Notes under the pieces: model-generated
Told to the model about the DNA's origin: nothing
What the model saw: only the letters and a program-made list of their open reading frames with translations
Database searches by the model: none
Shown here: piece after piece, positions 46,546 to 55,215 of the stretch
Layout: each line of letters starts with the position of its first letter
Numbering within the stretch: position 1 is the stretch's first letter
Position numbers and translations under genes: made by a program
Source: Anseongella ginsenosidimutans
Lineage (GTDB): Bacteria > Bacteroidota > Bacteroidia > Sphingobacteriales > Sphingobacteriaceae
Direction of reading: 5' to 3'
Length of the DNA stretch: 64,000 nucleotides
Assembly (NCBI RefSeq): GCF_008033235.1
Contig: NZ_CP042432.1
Coordinates: 3,100,001-3,164,000 of the forward strand

Positions 46546-46579
46546 GCCCGTATTTCCCCCGAGGAATGCGGGCTTTTTT
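46546..46579 (+). terminator. Terminator of the ilv operon
   Basis: GCCCGTATTTCC and GGAATGCGGGC form a stem of about 11 bases around CCCGA, followed by TTTTTTATT. It lies 110 bases after ilvC. A second AT-rich hairpin, AAAATAG with CTATTTT (46441-46460), stands directly after the ilvC stop. The rest of this 210-base interval holds nothing else recognised. Confidence 0.7.
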
Positions 46580-46648
46580 ATTACTTTAATCTGGGGATGC
46601 GACTGCTATTTCTGATATTTGAAGCAAATTTGAAGTAAAGTTTAAGCC

Positions 46649-49099
46649 TTGTATACAATAGAAACCATCGCAGCTATTCTTTCGGCCCGGCCGTTCATTC
46701 AGAAGGATGAGGCATCCATCCTCTATTTGCAGACCGATAGCCGGCGTATTAGCTTTTCGGAACAGTCGCTTTTTTTTGCGATAAAAGCCGCGCGCGACGG
46801 GCATGACTTCATTGCTGAAGCATGGGGGAAGGGCGTCCGGAATTTCGTCATCTCTTCGGGAGATTTCCCTGTTGAAAATTTCCCCGACAGCAATTTCCTG
46901 CTGGTACCGGATACCCTTGCCAGCCTGCAGGCGCTGGCAGCCAGCCACCGGCGGAAATTTGATTATCCCTTGATTGGTATTACCGGCAGCAACGGAAAAA
47001 CAGTGGTCAAGGAATGGCTATTCCAGTTACTGTCAGTAGATAAGAACATCGTTCGCAGCCCGAAAAGCTTTAATTCCCAAACCGGCGTTCCGCTTTCGCT
47101 CTGGAGAATGGGAGAAGAGTATGAACTGGCCATTATTGAAGCAGGCATTTCAAAAGCCGGCGAAATGGAACGGCTTGAAAAGATGATCCGCCCCGATATC
47201 GGGATCTTGACAAACATCGGCCCTGCCCATGACGAGGGTTTTGGCAGCCTGGAAGAGAAGATAACCGAAAAGCTGAAGTTGTTCACCCATGCCTTCCTTT
47301 TTATTTATGAAAAGGACGCGCTTCGTTCTTATGAAGGAGCGCTGCCCGGGCATGCGCATTTCACCTGGGGATACCGGGGCGACGAGGACCTGTTCATTAG
47401 TCGGGTAACGCCTACCGGAACCGGCAGCATCCTTTACGGAGCCTGCAAGGGGCAGGAGATGCGTATAGAGCTGCCTTTCGCAGACCAGGCTTCCGTTCAT
47501 AATGGCATTACCTGCTGGTGCCTGCTCCTTTGGATGGAATACCCCGCGGAAGAAATTAGCAAGCGTATGCGGCAGCTTGCCCCTGTTTCCATGCGCCTAA
47601 AATTAATGCAGGCGATCAACCATTCTTCTTTCATCAACGATAGTTATAATTCAGACCTGGGGTCCCTGGAGACGGCGCTTGATTTTCTTGCCCGTCAGCA
47701 GCAGCATCCGCGTAAGACCGTTATCCTTTCGGACATTCTGCAAACAGGCCTGGATCAGGAAGTATTATACGGGAAGGTAGCCGCACTGCTTGGGGCCGCG
47801 GGCATTAATCGCCTGATTGCAATAGGGGAGGCGCTTGGCCGGCAAAGAGGTCAGTTTTCCCTTCCTCAAATGGAGTTCTATGACAATACCGAAGAATTTA
47901 CCCGTGATTTCAGGGCGGATATGTTCGGGAATGAAGCTATTCTGCTGAAAGGTGCAAGGCCTTTCCGTTTTGAACGCATTAGCCGCCTGCTGGAGCAAAA
48001 ACAGCATGAAACCGTGCTGGAGGTAAACCTGAATGCCATGATCGGTAACCTGAACTTCTACAAGTCAAAATTAGCACCGGGCACCGGGATTATGGCGATG
48101 GTAAAAGCATTTTCCTACGGAAGCGGAAGTTATGAAATTGCGGGCATGCTGCAGTTTCATAAGGTAGATTACCTGGCTGTGGCTTATACCGATGAAGGGG
48201 CTGCTTTGCGCCAAAACGGAATAGACATGCCGGTAATGGTTATGAGCCCCGAACCGCCGGGCTTCGAAACGCTTACCGGGGACGGCCTGGAGCCGGAGAT
48301 ATACAGCTTCCGCGTGCTGGAGGAATTTCTCCGGTTCCTGGAAGGAAAGGAGATCAATAGCTATCCCATCCATATCAAGCTGGATACGGGGATGCACCGT
48401 CTGGGCTTTGGCGAAGAAGACCTGGAGGAACTTGGAAATATGCTGAAAACTGCAGATTCTATTCGGGTGAGATCGGTGTTCTCTCATCTGGCAGCCAGTG
48501 AAGACCCTGGACAGGACGAATTCAGCAGGCAGCAAATGGAGCGTTTCGAGGAGTTTGCCGCCAGGCTGGAAAAAGACCTTGGCTATCCGTTTATGAGGCA
48601 CCTGGTAAACTCGGCGGGAATTTTACGCTTCCCCGAAGCCCACTACGATATGGTACGGCTGGGCATTGGCCTGTATGGCATTGGTCAGGGAGGATCAGGG
48701 AGCGCTTTGCAAACCGTAGGCACCCTAAAAACAACCATCTCCCAGATCAGAAATGTCGCTGCAGGCGAAACGGTAGGCTATGGCCGGACAGGAAGAACAG
48801 ACCGGCCTTCCCGCATTGCCACCGTGAAGATCGGTTATGCCGATGGTTTTGACCGGCGGCTGGGAAACGGGAACGGTGAGATGCTGGTAAACGGACAGCG
48901 GGTTCTGGTGATCGGCCCGGTATGCATGGACATGTGTATGCTGGATGTTACGGGCGTCGACTGCAGCGAAACCGATGAAGTGATCGTTTTTGGCGAAGAC
49001 CTGCCTATCGGGGAAATTGCTGCCAGGCTTCAGACCAATGCCTACGAGGTGCTGACGAACGTTTCTCAGCGGGTAAAACGGATTTATACTTACGAATAA
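46649..49099 (+). CDS. Fused MurF (UDP-MurNAc-pentapeptide synthetase) and alanine racemase
   Basis: An 816-residue bifunctional protein. The N-terminal half (about 1-450) is MurF, the ligase adding D-Ala-D-Ala to the cell-wall precursor, with the ATP-binding GITGSNGKT (about 109-117) and SFINDSYNSDLGS. The C-terminal half (about 455-816) is alanine racemase, with the PLP lysine in MVKAFSYGSG (about residue 486) and the catalytic Tyr region VGYGRTGRT. The fusion is common in Bacteroidota and couples D-Ala supply to its use. The start codon is TTG at 46649; no ATG or GTG fits. Confidence 0.95.
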   Translation: MYTIETIAAILSARPFIQKDEASILYLQTDSRRISFSEQSLFFAIKAARDGHDFIAEAWGKGVRNFVISSGDFPVENFPDSNFLLVPDTLASLQALAASHRRKFDYPLIGITGSNGKTVVKEWLFQLLSVDKNIVRSPKSFNSQTGVPLSLWRMGEEYELAIIEAGISKAGEMERLEKMIRPDIGILTNIGPAHDEGFGSLEEKITEKLKLFTHAFLFIYEKDALRSYEGALPGHAHFTWGYRGDEDLFISRVTPTGTGSILYGACKGQEMRIELPFADQASVHNGITCWCLLLWMEYPAEEISKRMRQLAPVSMRLKLMQAINHSSFINDSYNSDLGSLETALDFLARQQQHPRKTVILSDILQTGLDQEVLYGKVAALLGAAGINRLIAIGEALGRQRGQFSLPQMEFYDNTEEFTRDFRADMFGNEAILLKGARPFRFERISRLLEQKQHETVLEVNLNAMIGNLNFYKSKLAPGTGIMAMVKAFSYGSGSYEIAGMLQFHKVDYLAVAYTDEGAALRQNGIDMPVMVMSPEPPGFETLTGDGLEPEIYSFRVLEEFLRFLEGKEINSYPIHIKLDTGMHRLGFGEEDLEELGNMLKTADSIRVRSVFSHLAASEDPGQDEFSRQQMERFEEFAARLEKDLGYPFMRHLVNSAGILRFPEAHYDMVRLGIGLYGIGQGGSGSALQTVGTLKTTISQIRNVAAGETVGYGRTGRTDRPSRIATVKIGYADGFDRRLGNGNGEMLVNGQRVLVIGPVCMDMCMLDVTGVDCSETDEVIVFGEDLPIGEIAARLQTNAYEVLTNVSQRVKRIYTYE

Positions 49100-49114
49100 A
49101 AGAAAACTAACAAT

Positions 49115-49693
49115 ATGGACAGGAAAAGCTATTTCAGGGTTAAAGTGGTAAACACCATTCTGGGATTTTTCTTTAAAGGGCTCCTGCTGGTCGTTCCCAT
49201 TTGGGTCAGCGGTTATGTGATCTACTGGATCATATCCACCCTGAATGAAGCATTTGATTATTTCGGGGTTCCCGGCTTAGGCCTGCTGGTTGTGCTGGCC
49301 TCGATCACCCTTATCGGAATGCTGGTCAATTACATGGTAACCGACCCGATCAGCCGCTTCTTCAATAGTTTACTAAATAAAATGCCGGTCATAAAAATGA
49401 TCTACACAACTATCCGGGATTTTATGGAAGCTTTTGTAGGAGAACAAAAAAAATTCACCGAGCCGGTATTCGTGGAAATGAGCGAAACAGGGATCAAAAA
49501 GGTAGGTTTTATTACTCAGAAGGATCTGACAAGCCTCGGTTTACCTGGCCATGTAGGTGTTTACTTCCCTCATTCCTATAATTTCTCGGGTAATTATTTT
49601 ATCGTCCCCGCAACGAAAGTAACGCCTATGCATGCAAATGCAGCAGAGATCATGAAATACGTGGTGTCCGGCGGTGTAAGCAGGCTGAAATAA
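49115..49693 (+). CDS. DUF502 family membrane protein
   Basis: A 192-residue protein with two N-terminal transmembrane segments (about 15-40 and 55-80) and a cytosolic or periplasmic domain. Family landmarks are GLLLVVPIWVSGYVIYWI, PVIKMIYTTIRDFMEAF and GLPGHVGVYFPHSYNFSGNYFIVP (given here as GHVGVYFPHSYNFSG). The function of DUF502 proteins is unknown. It follows murF-alr by 15 bases, which suggests a wall or envelope role only by association. Confidence 0.88.
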   Translation: MDRKSYFRVKVVNTILGFFFKGLLLVVPIWVSGYVIYWIISTLNEAFDYFGVPGLGLLVVLASITLIGMLVNYMVTDPISRFFNSLLNKMPVIKMIYTTIRDFMEAFVGEQKKFTEPVFVEMSETGIKKVGFITQKDLTSLGLPGHVGVYFPHSYNFSGNYFIVPATKVTPMHANAAEIMKYVVSGGVSRLK

Positions 49694-49700
49694 GATGGGC

Positions 49701-50150
49701 CTAAGCTGAGCCATCCGAACTTAATTGCCTGAAAGCCAGTATTCCGTATGTAACCAGGGCCGCCACTTTAACTAATTCCATTCCTACGTAATAAAAATGC
49801 AGGTTCGAAGGGCCCGGTGGCGTTCCGCTGATATGAGCTTCTGCACGGATGTCAAGCGCCGGCAGCAGCCAAAACGTTTGAAGTAAAAGCACTGCCAGCA
49901 AGCCTGGAAGGAAAAGGCTGGTTGCCAGCCGCCAGGTGCCGTCTGCAAGGATACAGCCCAGGATGACAAGCGTAAATACCCACTCCACCTTGTTCAGCGC
50001 GCCAAAAACCAACCGCCCGACGCCGAGGCCAAGGGGAATGCTCATGCCGGGAGCCCGGAATTTCAACCAGGCTTCCATAAAGCTGATCGCGCATACGAAT
50101 CCGATCCAGGTAAAAATACAGGCGATAACTATGGGTCCGTACTTTGACAT
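49701..50150 (-). CDS. Four-helix membrane protein at the end of the oxidase operon
   Basis: Not recognised. A 149-residue hydrophobic protein from the ATG at 50150 with four predicted helices (about 6-24, 53-73, 77-97, 120-140). A loop near the middle carries ALDIRAEAHISGTPPGP. It directly follows the haemoglobin gene and is last in the eight-gene run, so it is probably expressed with the oxidase. Similar short four-helix proteins near respiratory genes lack a defined role. Confidence 0.7.
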   Translation of the reverse strand: MSKYGPIVIACIFTWIGFVCAISFMEAWLKFRAPGMSIPLGLGVGRLVFGALNKVEWVFTLVILGCILADGTWRLATSLFLPGLLAVLLLQTFWLLPALDIRAEAHISGTPPGPSNLHFYYVGMELVKVAALVTYGILAFRQLSSDGSA

Positions 50151-50156
50151 GACCAA

Positions 50157-50552
50157 TTATTTCAATGGTTGGTTTCCGGTATTGCGAAGATGTTCCAGCT
50201 TAAACTGGAACATTTCCGCCATTTTTTCTGCCCTGAATTTAGCTTCCTCCGTCTTGGGGCCTTCAAAAAGCTCATCAAGCGTCTCATAGAAATAACTCAG
50301 CCAACGTTCAAAATGCCGGCCTTCAACGGGGAGGTTGGCGTGTTTAAGGAAAGGACTGCCGAAGTAGCTTCGCTCACCCAGCAGCACCGTCCCCCAGAAC
50401 CGGTACATGATGGAAAGATGAGCGGCCCAGTTGTCCTTTATCTTTTCTTCAAAAATAGGCCCGATAAGCTGATCCTGCCGGACCTTATCGTAAAATATAT
50501 CCACCAGCCTGGTAATATCTTCCATTGACCGGATGTCTTCCCGCGTTTTCAT
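50157..50552 (-). CDS. Group III truncated haemoglobin
   Basis: A 131-residue haem protein. The ATG at 50552 is chosen because it overlaps the upstream stop by four bases (ATGA) and gives the normal length. Landmarks are DIFYDKVRQDQLIGPIF, the WAAHLSIMYRFWGTVLLG helix, and KHANLPVEGRHFERWL, in which the proximal His lies before FERWL. Group III globins are thought to handle NO, peroxide or O2 under low oxygen. Its place inside an operon with RIC and an NsrR-like regulator supports a role in nitrosative stress. Confidence 0.92.
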   Translation of the reverse strand: MKTREDIRSMEDITRLVDIFYDKVRQDQLIGPIFEEKIKDNWAAHLSIMYRFWGTVLLGERSYFGSPFLKHANLPVEGRHFERWLSYFYETLDELFEGPKTEEAKFRAEKMAEMFQFKLEHLRNTGNQPLK

Positions 50553-50959
50553 AATATTCCCTTGTTCCAGTACATAATCAAATAAAAGATCCCCCAGGCG
50601 ATAAAGATAATCAACAATGTCCACACCCAAGCCGGGATCGCCTTCGGAGTTTCCGAACCGGTGACGACGAAGAGGTCATTCCGTTCACTTCCGTACGCAT
50701 TAATGGTCAATGGAATCCGACTGTCTACAACATCGTTTTCCTTTAAACCTACAACTGAAATGGCCGGGCCATTTCGCACCTCGAAGGGAATAATCCTGAT
50801 TCCCTCCTTTCCCCGGGATGAGCGGGCAACGATCTTTAACATGTGCAGCCCGTCAGGAAGCCGGGTCGTATCAAACAAAAACTTTACCGGGGGGCTGAAC
50901 TCCGCAAAAGGTTCGGGGTCTTCATCCACGAACACTTTAATTATACGATTGTCGTCCAT
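50549..50959 (-). CDS. Oxidase-operon membrane protein with an exposed beta-rich domain
   Basis: Not a named family that I recognise. The 136-residue protein has a soluble strand-rich part (about 1-103; VRNGPAISVVGLKENDVVDSRIP looks like an Ig-like or sandwich fold) and one C-terminal transmembrane helix (about 108-128) ending in a short tail. It is translationally coupled to the haemoglobin gene by ATGA. It could be an accessory or assembly subunit of the oxidase; there is no haem-binding CxxCH and no copper motif. Confidence 0.7.
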   Translation of the reverse strand: MDDNRIIKVFVDEDPEPFAEFSPPVKFLFDTTRLPDGLHMLKIVARSSRGKEGIRIIPFEVRNGPAISVVGLKENDVVDSRIPLTINAYGSERNDLFVVTGSETPKAIPAWVWTLLIIFIAWGIFYLIMYWNKGIL

Positions 50960-50965
50960 AAAAGT

Positions 50966-51229
50966 TTATTTTTCTATGACAATATTTTTGATGTGTTCCG
51001 GGCCGTTCTCGTTTGGTCTGATTAAGTAACGAAGGCTGTAAGCTAATGTCAGGAGTACGATAATGGATGCCGCCGCAACGATTATAAAGTCCAGGTTACT
51101 TTCCGGACCCGGGCCGTGCATGATGCCGCGAAGCGCGGCAGGCTGGTTCTTTTCACAGACGTCGCAGGCCAGCGCCGCTCGCGGCGCCCCATAAATAAAT
51201 AAGAGTGCGGAGAATAGGTGCTTTTTCAT
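50966..51229 (-). CDS. Small membrane protein with an N-terminal CDVC motif
   Basis: An 87-residue protein. It starts with a signal-like hydrophobic segment (1-20) ending at ALACDVCEKNQP, so the Cys pair (CDVC, about 22-25) would be on the periplasmic side; one transmembrane helix follows (about 47-68). Its ATG overlaps the stop of the cytochrome gene by four bases. The Cys pair could bind copper or act in redox transfer for the oxidase; that is inference. Confidence 0.65.
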   Translation of the reverse strand: MKKHLFSALLFIYGAPRAALACDVCEKNQPAALRGIMHGPGPESNLDFIIVAAASIIVLLTLAYSLRYLIRPNENGPEHIKNIVIEK

Positions 51230-52230
51230 TGCATCGTATTTTCGATGGTTTCACGAATCTTTTCAACTTCTTCTTTTGTGACGGCGCCGGCCTTGTTTCC
51301 CCAGCTGGTACGCTCGTGAGTAGCGATGGCGGCTATTTCGGCATTGGTCAGCTGCGCGGCAAAAGGCGGCATGGAAGCAAATTCGGGACGTGCGTCATAC
51401 CCCTGGAGAATTATCCGGATCAATGTTTCAGGATCATCGTCATTAACAACAGGGCTTCCCGCCAGGGGAGGGAAGGCGCCGGCGAGCCCCTGCCCATTAG
51501 GCTGGTGGCACGCAGCACAGGTTTGGGTATACAAGGCGGCACCATCAGGAAGGCCGGCGGATCTTTCCGCAGACCCGGCAGTTTCCGGTTTCTTTTTCGA
51601 AGGAATAAACGAAGGCTTGATTGCCTGGGGAAGCTCCTGCTGCTTCAGCGATTTAAGATAGGCCACCAGGGCCAGGGCGTCCTGACTAGCCACTATTTTT
51701 GATGCGCCGAGACCGGAAGCAGCGGTGTCCGGAAGGTTCAATATCTTATCCCTCCTTTCCGGTGATTCTTTTTCTTTGAAAAGCCAGGGATAGGAGGGCA
51801 TGACGGATCCTTTTACTACCAGGCGTGGATTATACAGGTGGAGCAGGTGCCATTCTTCCGATGGCTGCCGCTTCCCGATATTGCTCAGATCGGGACCTGT
51901 GCGTTCGCTTCCAAGGAGCGAAGGAGACTGTCTCCAGGTATCCAGCCTTTTTTTGCTGTAATAATAATCCGAAGGGATAGATGGCCGGCTTCCCCACATC
52001 TTATCCATCTCAATAGATCGTACCTGCTGGGTATGGCAAGCCACGCATCCTTCAGCAATGTATACGCGCAGACCTTTTAATTCCAGCTCTGTGAGTTCCG
52101 GCTGGCCGGGCAGCGGTGCGTTCTGCTCCTGCATCTGGAGCGCCGGCAGAATGGCAACCCCTGTACTCAACAGCAGAAATACGAAGAAAGACGTGAGAAC
52201 GAGGCTCTTATGGTTTTTATGAAAGTGCAT
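51226..52230 (-). CDS. ccoO: cbb3-type oxidase subunit II (CcoO) fused to a second cytochrome c domain
   Basis: A 334-residue membrane-bound cytochrome c with one N-terminal helix (about 10-30). The first half (about 45-155) is CcoO-like: haem site CVACH (Cys 62, 65, His 66), the RTGPDL block and the Met-ligand block VMPSYPWL (Met 144). The second half (about 228-325) is another class I cytochrome c with CAACH (Cys 238, 241, His 242) and a SMPPF Met region, in the place where CcoP would be expected. It would pass electrons to the catalytic subunit. It overlaps ccoN by 14 bases. Confidence 0.88.
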   Translation of the reverse strand: MHFHKNHKSLVLTSFFVFLLLSTGVAILPALQMQEQNAPLPGQPELTELELKGLRVYIAEGCVACHTQQVRSIEMDKMWGSRPSIPSDYYYSKKRLDTWRQSPSLLGSERTGPDLSNIGKRQPSEEWHLLHLYNPRLVVKGSVMPSYPWLFKEKESPERRDKILNLPDTAASGLGASKIVASQDALALVAYLKSLKQQELPQAIKPSFIPSKKKPETAGSAERSAGLPDGAALYTQTCAACHQPNGQGLAGAFPPLAGSPVVNDDDPETLIRIILQGYDARPEFASMPPFAAQLTNAEIAAIATHERTSWGNKAGAVTKEEVEKIRETIENTMQ

Positions 52231-53920
52231 TTGCGTGTATTTTTTCAGTTTTCAGATGTCGCAGCATGGTATAAATATTCCAGGCGAAGACCAGGTGAGA
52301 AAAGAACATCATGGTTCCGCCAATGGCTCTCCAGACCCAGAATGGCATCATAAGAGTGACAGACTCTATAAAAGGCTTGCCTTCTATCCAGCTCATTCCT
52401 TTAAGCGTACCGCCAGCCATAAGGGAGATCATATAGGCCATAAGACCGATAAACGCAAACCAGAAATGCATGCCTACCATGAGTTGCCTGGGTTCCCGGA
52501 GTGATAGCCGGGGTACAATAGCATAAATACAGGCCCAGAGTATGAATGAAATGATCCCATACATTGTCATGTGTGAGTGGGCCACGTTAAAATCCGTAAA
52601 ATGCCATAGATCGTTGGTAAAGCGAAGCGCCTGAACACTCCCCTGTGTAGAGCCCACGAAATAAAAAATTACACCGACGAGAAAAAACGGCAGGACGTAA
52701 CTGCTTGAAATCGCTTTCCAGCTTCCCTTCATAGTCATTAGAAAATTGGTGGTTCCCGCCACAACGGGAATGAACATGCCTGCGCTGAACACGATAGCTA
52801 CCGTCTGCAACCACCAGGGAAGCGGGCTGAAAACAAAATGGTGCGTCCCGATCATCGTGTAGAACAGCATCTGCGTCCAGAAGGCCAGTACCCCGAGTGA
52901 ATAAGAATAAATTGGCTTGTTCAGGGAAGTAGGTAGGTAATAATAGATGAGGCCAAGGGTAAAGGTCATGAACCACATTCCTACGCCCTGGTGCATGTAA
53001 TAGCCCTGGGTAACAGTTTCACCCAATCCCGAAAAAGGCAGGTAGCCGATCACCGAAAGTACCAGCGTCCAAAGCAGGCCTGCAAGGATGTACCAGTTGG
53101 ATATATAAATTTCTCCGATCTTTCGGCTGGCGATCGTTTTGTAAAAATTAAAAAACGTGATCAGCAGCGCCACGATGAAAAGCAGCGCTACCGGCCAGAT
53201 ATATTCCCTGTATTCTCCCCCGCCGTTATTTATACCGGCCATCAGGCAGAGATTTCCGGCTACCAGCATGCCATTTATCATCCAGAAGGCAGTCCAGCCC
53301 CATTTATAGCTGTAAATCGTATTATTTGATGTGCGGGTGACTACGTAATAAGCCAACCCGATCATCGCCAGGGAAGACCAGCCCCAAAAAACCGTGTTGG
53401 TATGTACGGGCCGTATTCTCCCGAAAGACAGCCACGAAATGCTGTCGAGTTCCGGCAGCACGAATTTCATCCCCAGGTATTGTCCAATCAGGGTTCCGAA
53501 AACCAGCCAGAAAGTGGCAGCAGACAGGTAAGCCATGATTAGCCGGGTGAGTGCCGACGATGTTTTCTGTTCAGCTGGCAGGCTCTTCTTTTCATCAAAG
53601 AACGGTCGGTCGGGATCCAGGCTCAGCTTACTTATTAGGCCCCGCTGATCAGTTGGCTTTTGCCCGCTTCCCAATTCTCTCCCGGTTAAGCGATGCCCCA
53701 GCGCCTTACGCCGCTCCTCCAGTACCTGTTCCACTTCGGCGGTCTCCAGGTTGATAAGATATTCGCTAAAGGCCAGTTTTTCTTTTTTTGCTGCCTGTGT
53801 GTGCATCTTTTCCAGGTACTTATTTACCTGCGCGACCAGGATAAGGGCAGCGGCGATCAGAACGATCAGGATTAATACGCTAGTGGTAATAATCCCGGGA
53901 CTAAGATACCAGTTATCCAT
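52217..53920 (-). CDS. ccoN: cbb3-type haem-copper oxidase catalytic subunit (CcoN) with an N-terminal extension
   Basis: A 567-residue haem-copper subunit. All expected ligands are present: low-spin haem His173 (RPVHTN) and His450, high-spin haem His448 (VAHSH), copper-site His310 (MHQGVG) and His360/361 (THH). Tyr354 in YTMIGTHH is where cbb3 oxidases have the cross-linked active-site Tyr, and the FeB-type Glu of NO reductases is not seen after His310. This favours O2 reduction over NO reduction. Residues 1-120 are unusual: a single N-terminal helix and a charged linker before the core, which begins at about 122. Confidence 0.9.
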   Translation of the reverse strand: MDNWYLSPGIITTSVLILIVLIAAALILVAQVNKYLEKMHTQAAKKEKLAFSEYLINLETAEVEQVLEERRKALGHRLTGRELGSGQKPTDQRGLISKLSLDPDRPFFDEKKSLPAEQKTSSALTRLIMAYLSAATFWLVFGTLIGQYLGMKFVLPELDSISWLSFGRIRPVHTNTVFWGWSSLAMIGLAYYVVTRTSNNTIYSYKWGWTAFWMINGMLVAGNLCLMAGINNGGGEYREYIWPVALLFIVALLITFFNFYKTIASRKIGEIYISNWYILAGLLWTLVLSVIGYLPFSGLGETVTQGYYMHQGVGMWFMTFTLGLIYYYLPTSLNKPIYSYSLGVLAFWTQMLFYTMIGTHHFVFSPLPWWLQTVAIVFSAGMFIPVVAGTTNFLMTMKGSWKAISSSYVLPFFLVGVIFYFVGSTQGSVQALRFTNDLWHFTDFNVAHSHMTMYGIISFILWACIYAIVPRLSLREPRQLMVGMHFWFAFIGLMAYMISLMAGGTLKGMSWIEGKPFIESVTLMMPFWVWRAIGGTMMFFSHLVFAWNIYTMLRHLKTEKIHANALS

Positions 53921-53932
53921 TGTGTTTGTATT

Positions 53933-53953
53933 TAAAAGTATATTAAGACCTTT
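53933..53953 (-). promoter_or_regulatory. Candidate operator and -7-like box upstream of ccoN
   Basis: On the minus strand TACTTTTA (53940-53933) differs by one base from TAnnTTTG. It touches the plus-strand motif ATATTAAGACCTTT (53940-53953), which agrees in 12 of 14 bases with the motif upstream of RIC and has AAAAG on one side and CTTTT on the other. A repressor bound here would sit between the -33 and -7 regions. Confidence 0.5.
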
Positions 53954-53997
53954 TTATCCTTAATTATAAAAATATTCCGGTCATGATCGGTAACCGG

Positions 53998-54432
53998 TTA
54001 TGACTTCTTTAAAAATACCAGGCCTTTTTCCAGGTTTTGAGTAAGCTGCTGCACGGTGGTTTCCAGGAGCATTTTTTGAAGCGAATCCCGTATGGTTTTA
54101 AACTGGTTATGGATAGGGCAGGGCTGCACCTCGGAACATTGTTTCAGTCCCAGGCCGCAGCCGGTAAATAAGCCGTTTCCGTCAATTGCTTCCACGATTT
54201 CCATCAGGTTGATATTGCCCTGATGCTGCTCCATAAAGAAGCCGCCGCTTGGACCTTTCAGCGATGAAACCAAGCCTTTCCTGCTCAGGTCCTGGAGAAT
54301 CTTAGCAGTAAAATGCTCAGGTGCCCCGATTTCGCGGCAAATATCCTTGATTGACATTTTCGCACCCTCTTTACTGGCGGCGGTAATGTAAATCATCGCT
54401 CTTATACCGTACTCGCAGGCTTTAGTAAACAT
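53998..54432 (-). CDS. Rrf2-family regulator with three cysteines (NsrR/IscR-like)
   Basis: A 144-residue winged-helix repressor. The N-terminal part has the YGIRAMIYIT helix and the recognition LQDLSRKGLVSSLKGPSGGF block. Cys92, Cys99 and Cys105 lie in GCGLGLKQCSEVQPC, spaced C-x6-C-x5-C, close to the Fe-S cluster sites of NsrR and IscR. This suggests sensing of NO or oxygen through the cluster. It lies between RIC (11 bases) and ccoN (77 bases) in the same direction, so it probably regulates this operon and itself. Confidence 0.87.
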   Translation of the reverse strand: MFTKACEYGIRAMIYITAASKEGAKMSIKDICREIGAPEHFTAKILQDLSRKGLVSSLKGPSGGFFMEQHQGNINLMEIVEAIDGNGLFTGCGLGLKQCSEVQPCPIHNQFKTIRDSLQKMLLETTVQQLTQNLEKGLVFLKKS

Positions 54433-54443
54433 TATTCAGACTT

Positions 54444-55192
54444 TTAATTAATTAATTGCTTTTCCGCTGCAATCGCCCCGGGAAACAGCAGGTTGTTTTC
54501 CAGGTGGATATGCTGGTGAAGATCCTTTTCGAATTCCCTCAGCTTTGCATAGGTGGCCTGGTAGGTAGCACAGGAATCAGCAGGCGGCGTGTAATTATTG
54601 CTCAGCGAAGCTATTTTCCGGAACCGCTCTCCCTCTGCGTTATGGTCATGCATCATCATGCGGACGGGTTGTTGTACCGCTCCGGCCGCGGAATGATCTC
54701 GGATATACTCTCCCGGGTTTTCATTTTTACCAGCTTCCTGATAAACGGAAAGAGGATCAATTCTTCCTTTTTCATGTGTTTGGCCAGTTCCCCCGCTGAT
54801 TCCCTGAAGATATCAGCGATCTGGAAAATTTCCGGATGTGTCTGCCCATGAACGGCCTTGATTTTTTCCAGGTAGCGGCTAAGAATGAGAAGGTTTTCCG
54901 CCACGTACCGGTGATGTTTTTTTTCGATGTAGTCAGCCAGCAAATCCAGGGGCCAGTATTTAAAATCCGGCTCGTTATTGTGTCCGCCGTTTTCACTATG
55001 CTTCCGCGCTTCCTGTTTTTCCTCCAGAAGGGCCCGGAGGGCTTCGAAAGAAATGCCTTTTTCTGTACAGGCTTTGGCCAGTGTTTTGTTCCCGTTACAG
55101 CAAAAATCAATGCCGCAGTTTTCAAATACGTCCGAGCTTTCAGGATGATCTACAACTATCTGGCCTACCGTGCTTTCCGGAGATATATTCAT
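54444..55192 (-). CDS. Iron-sulfur cluster repair di-iron protein (RIC/ScdA), split by a frameshift
   Basis: Repairs Fe-S clusters after NO or oxidative damage. The first frame (55192-54656) has the DUF542 domain with FCCNGNKTL (residues about 30-38) and the first hemerythrin helices with HHRYV and HMKKEELILFPFI His/Glu ligands. The second (54659-54444) supplies MMMHDHNAEGERF and LHQHIHLENNLLFP with the remaining ligands. Reading upstream from the second ATG in its own frame gives GAVQQPVR, typical family sequence, so the protein was once continuous. One missing base somewhere in 54680-54730 explains it; no long homopolymer is there. The restored length is 249 residues. The two pieces overlap by ATGA, so coupled translation of two parts cannot be excluded. 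Confidence 0.85.
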
Positions 55193-55215
55193 GGCGTTTC
55201 CCTTTTGTTACGGCA

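Noticed and set aside
52217-53920. CcoN as a nitric oxide reductase
   Set aside because: The cross-linked-Tyr position of cbb3 oxidases is Tyr (354), and the Glu expected at the FeB site of NO reductases is not present after His310. The context suggests NO stress, but the sequence favours an O2 reductase.
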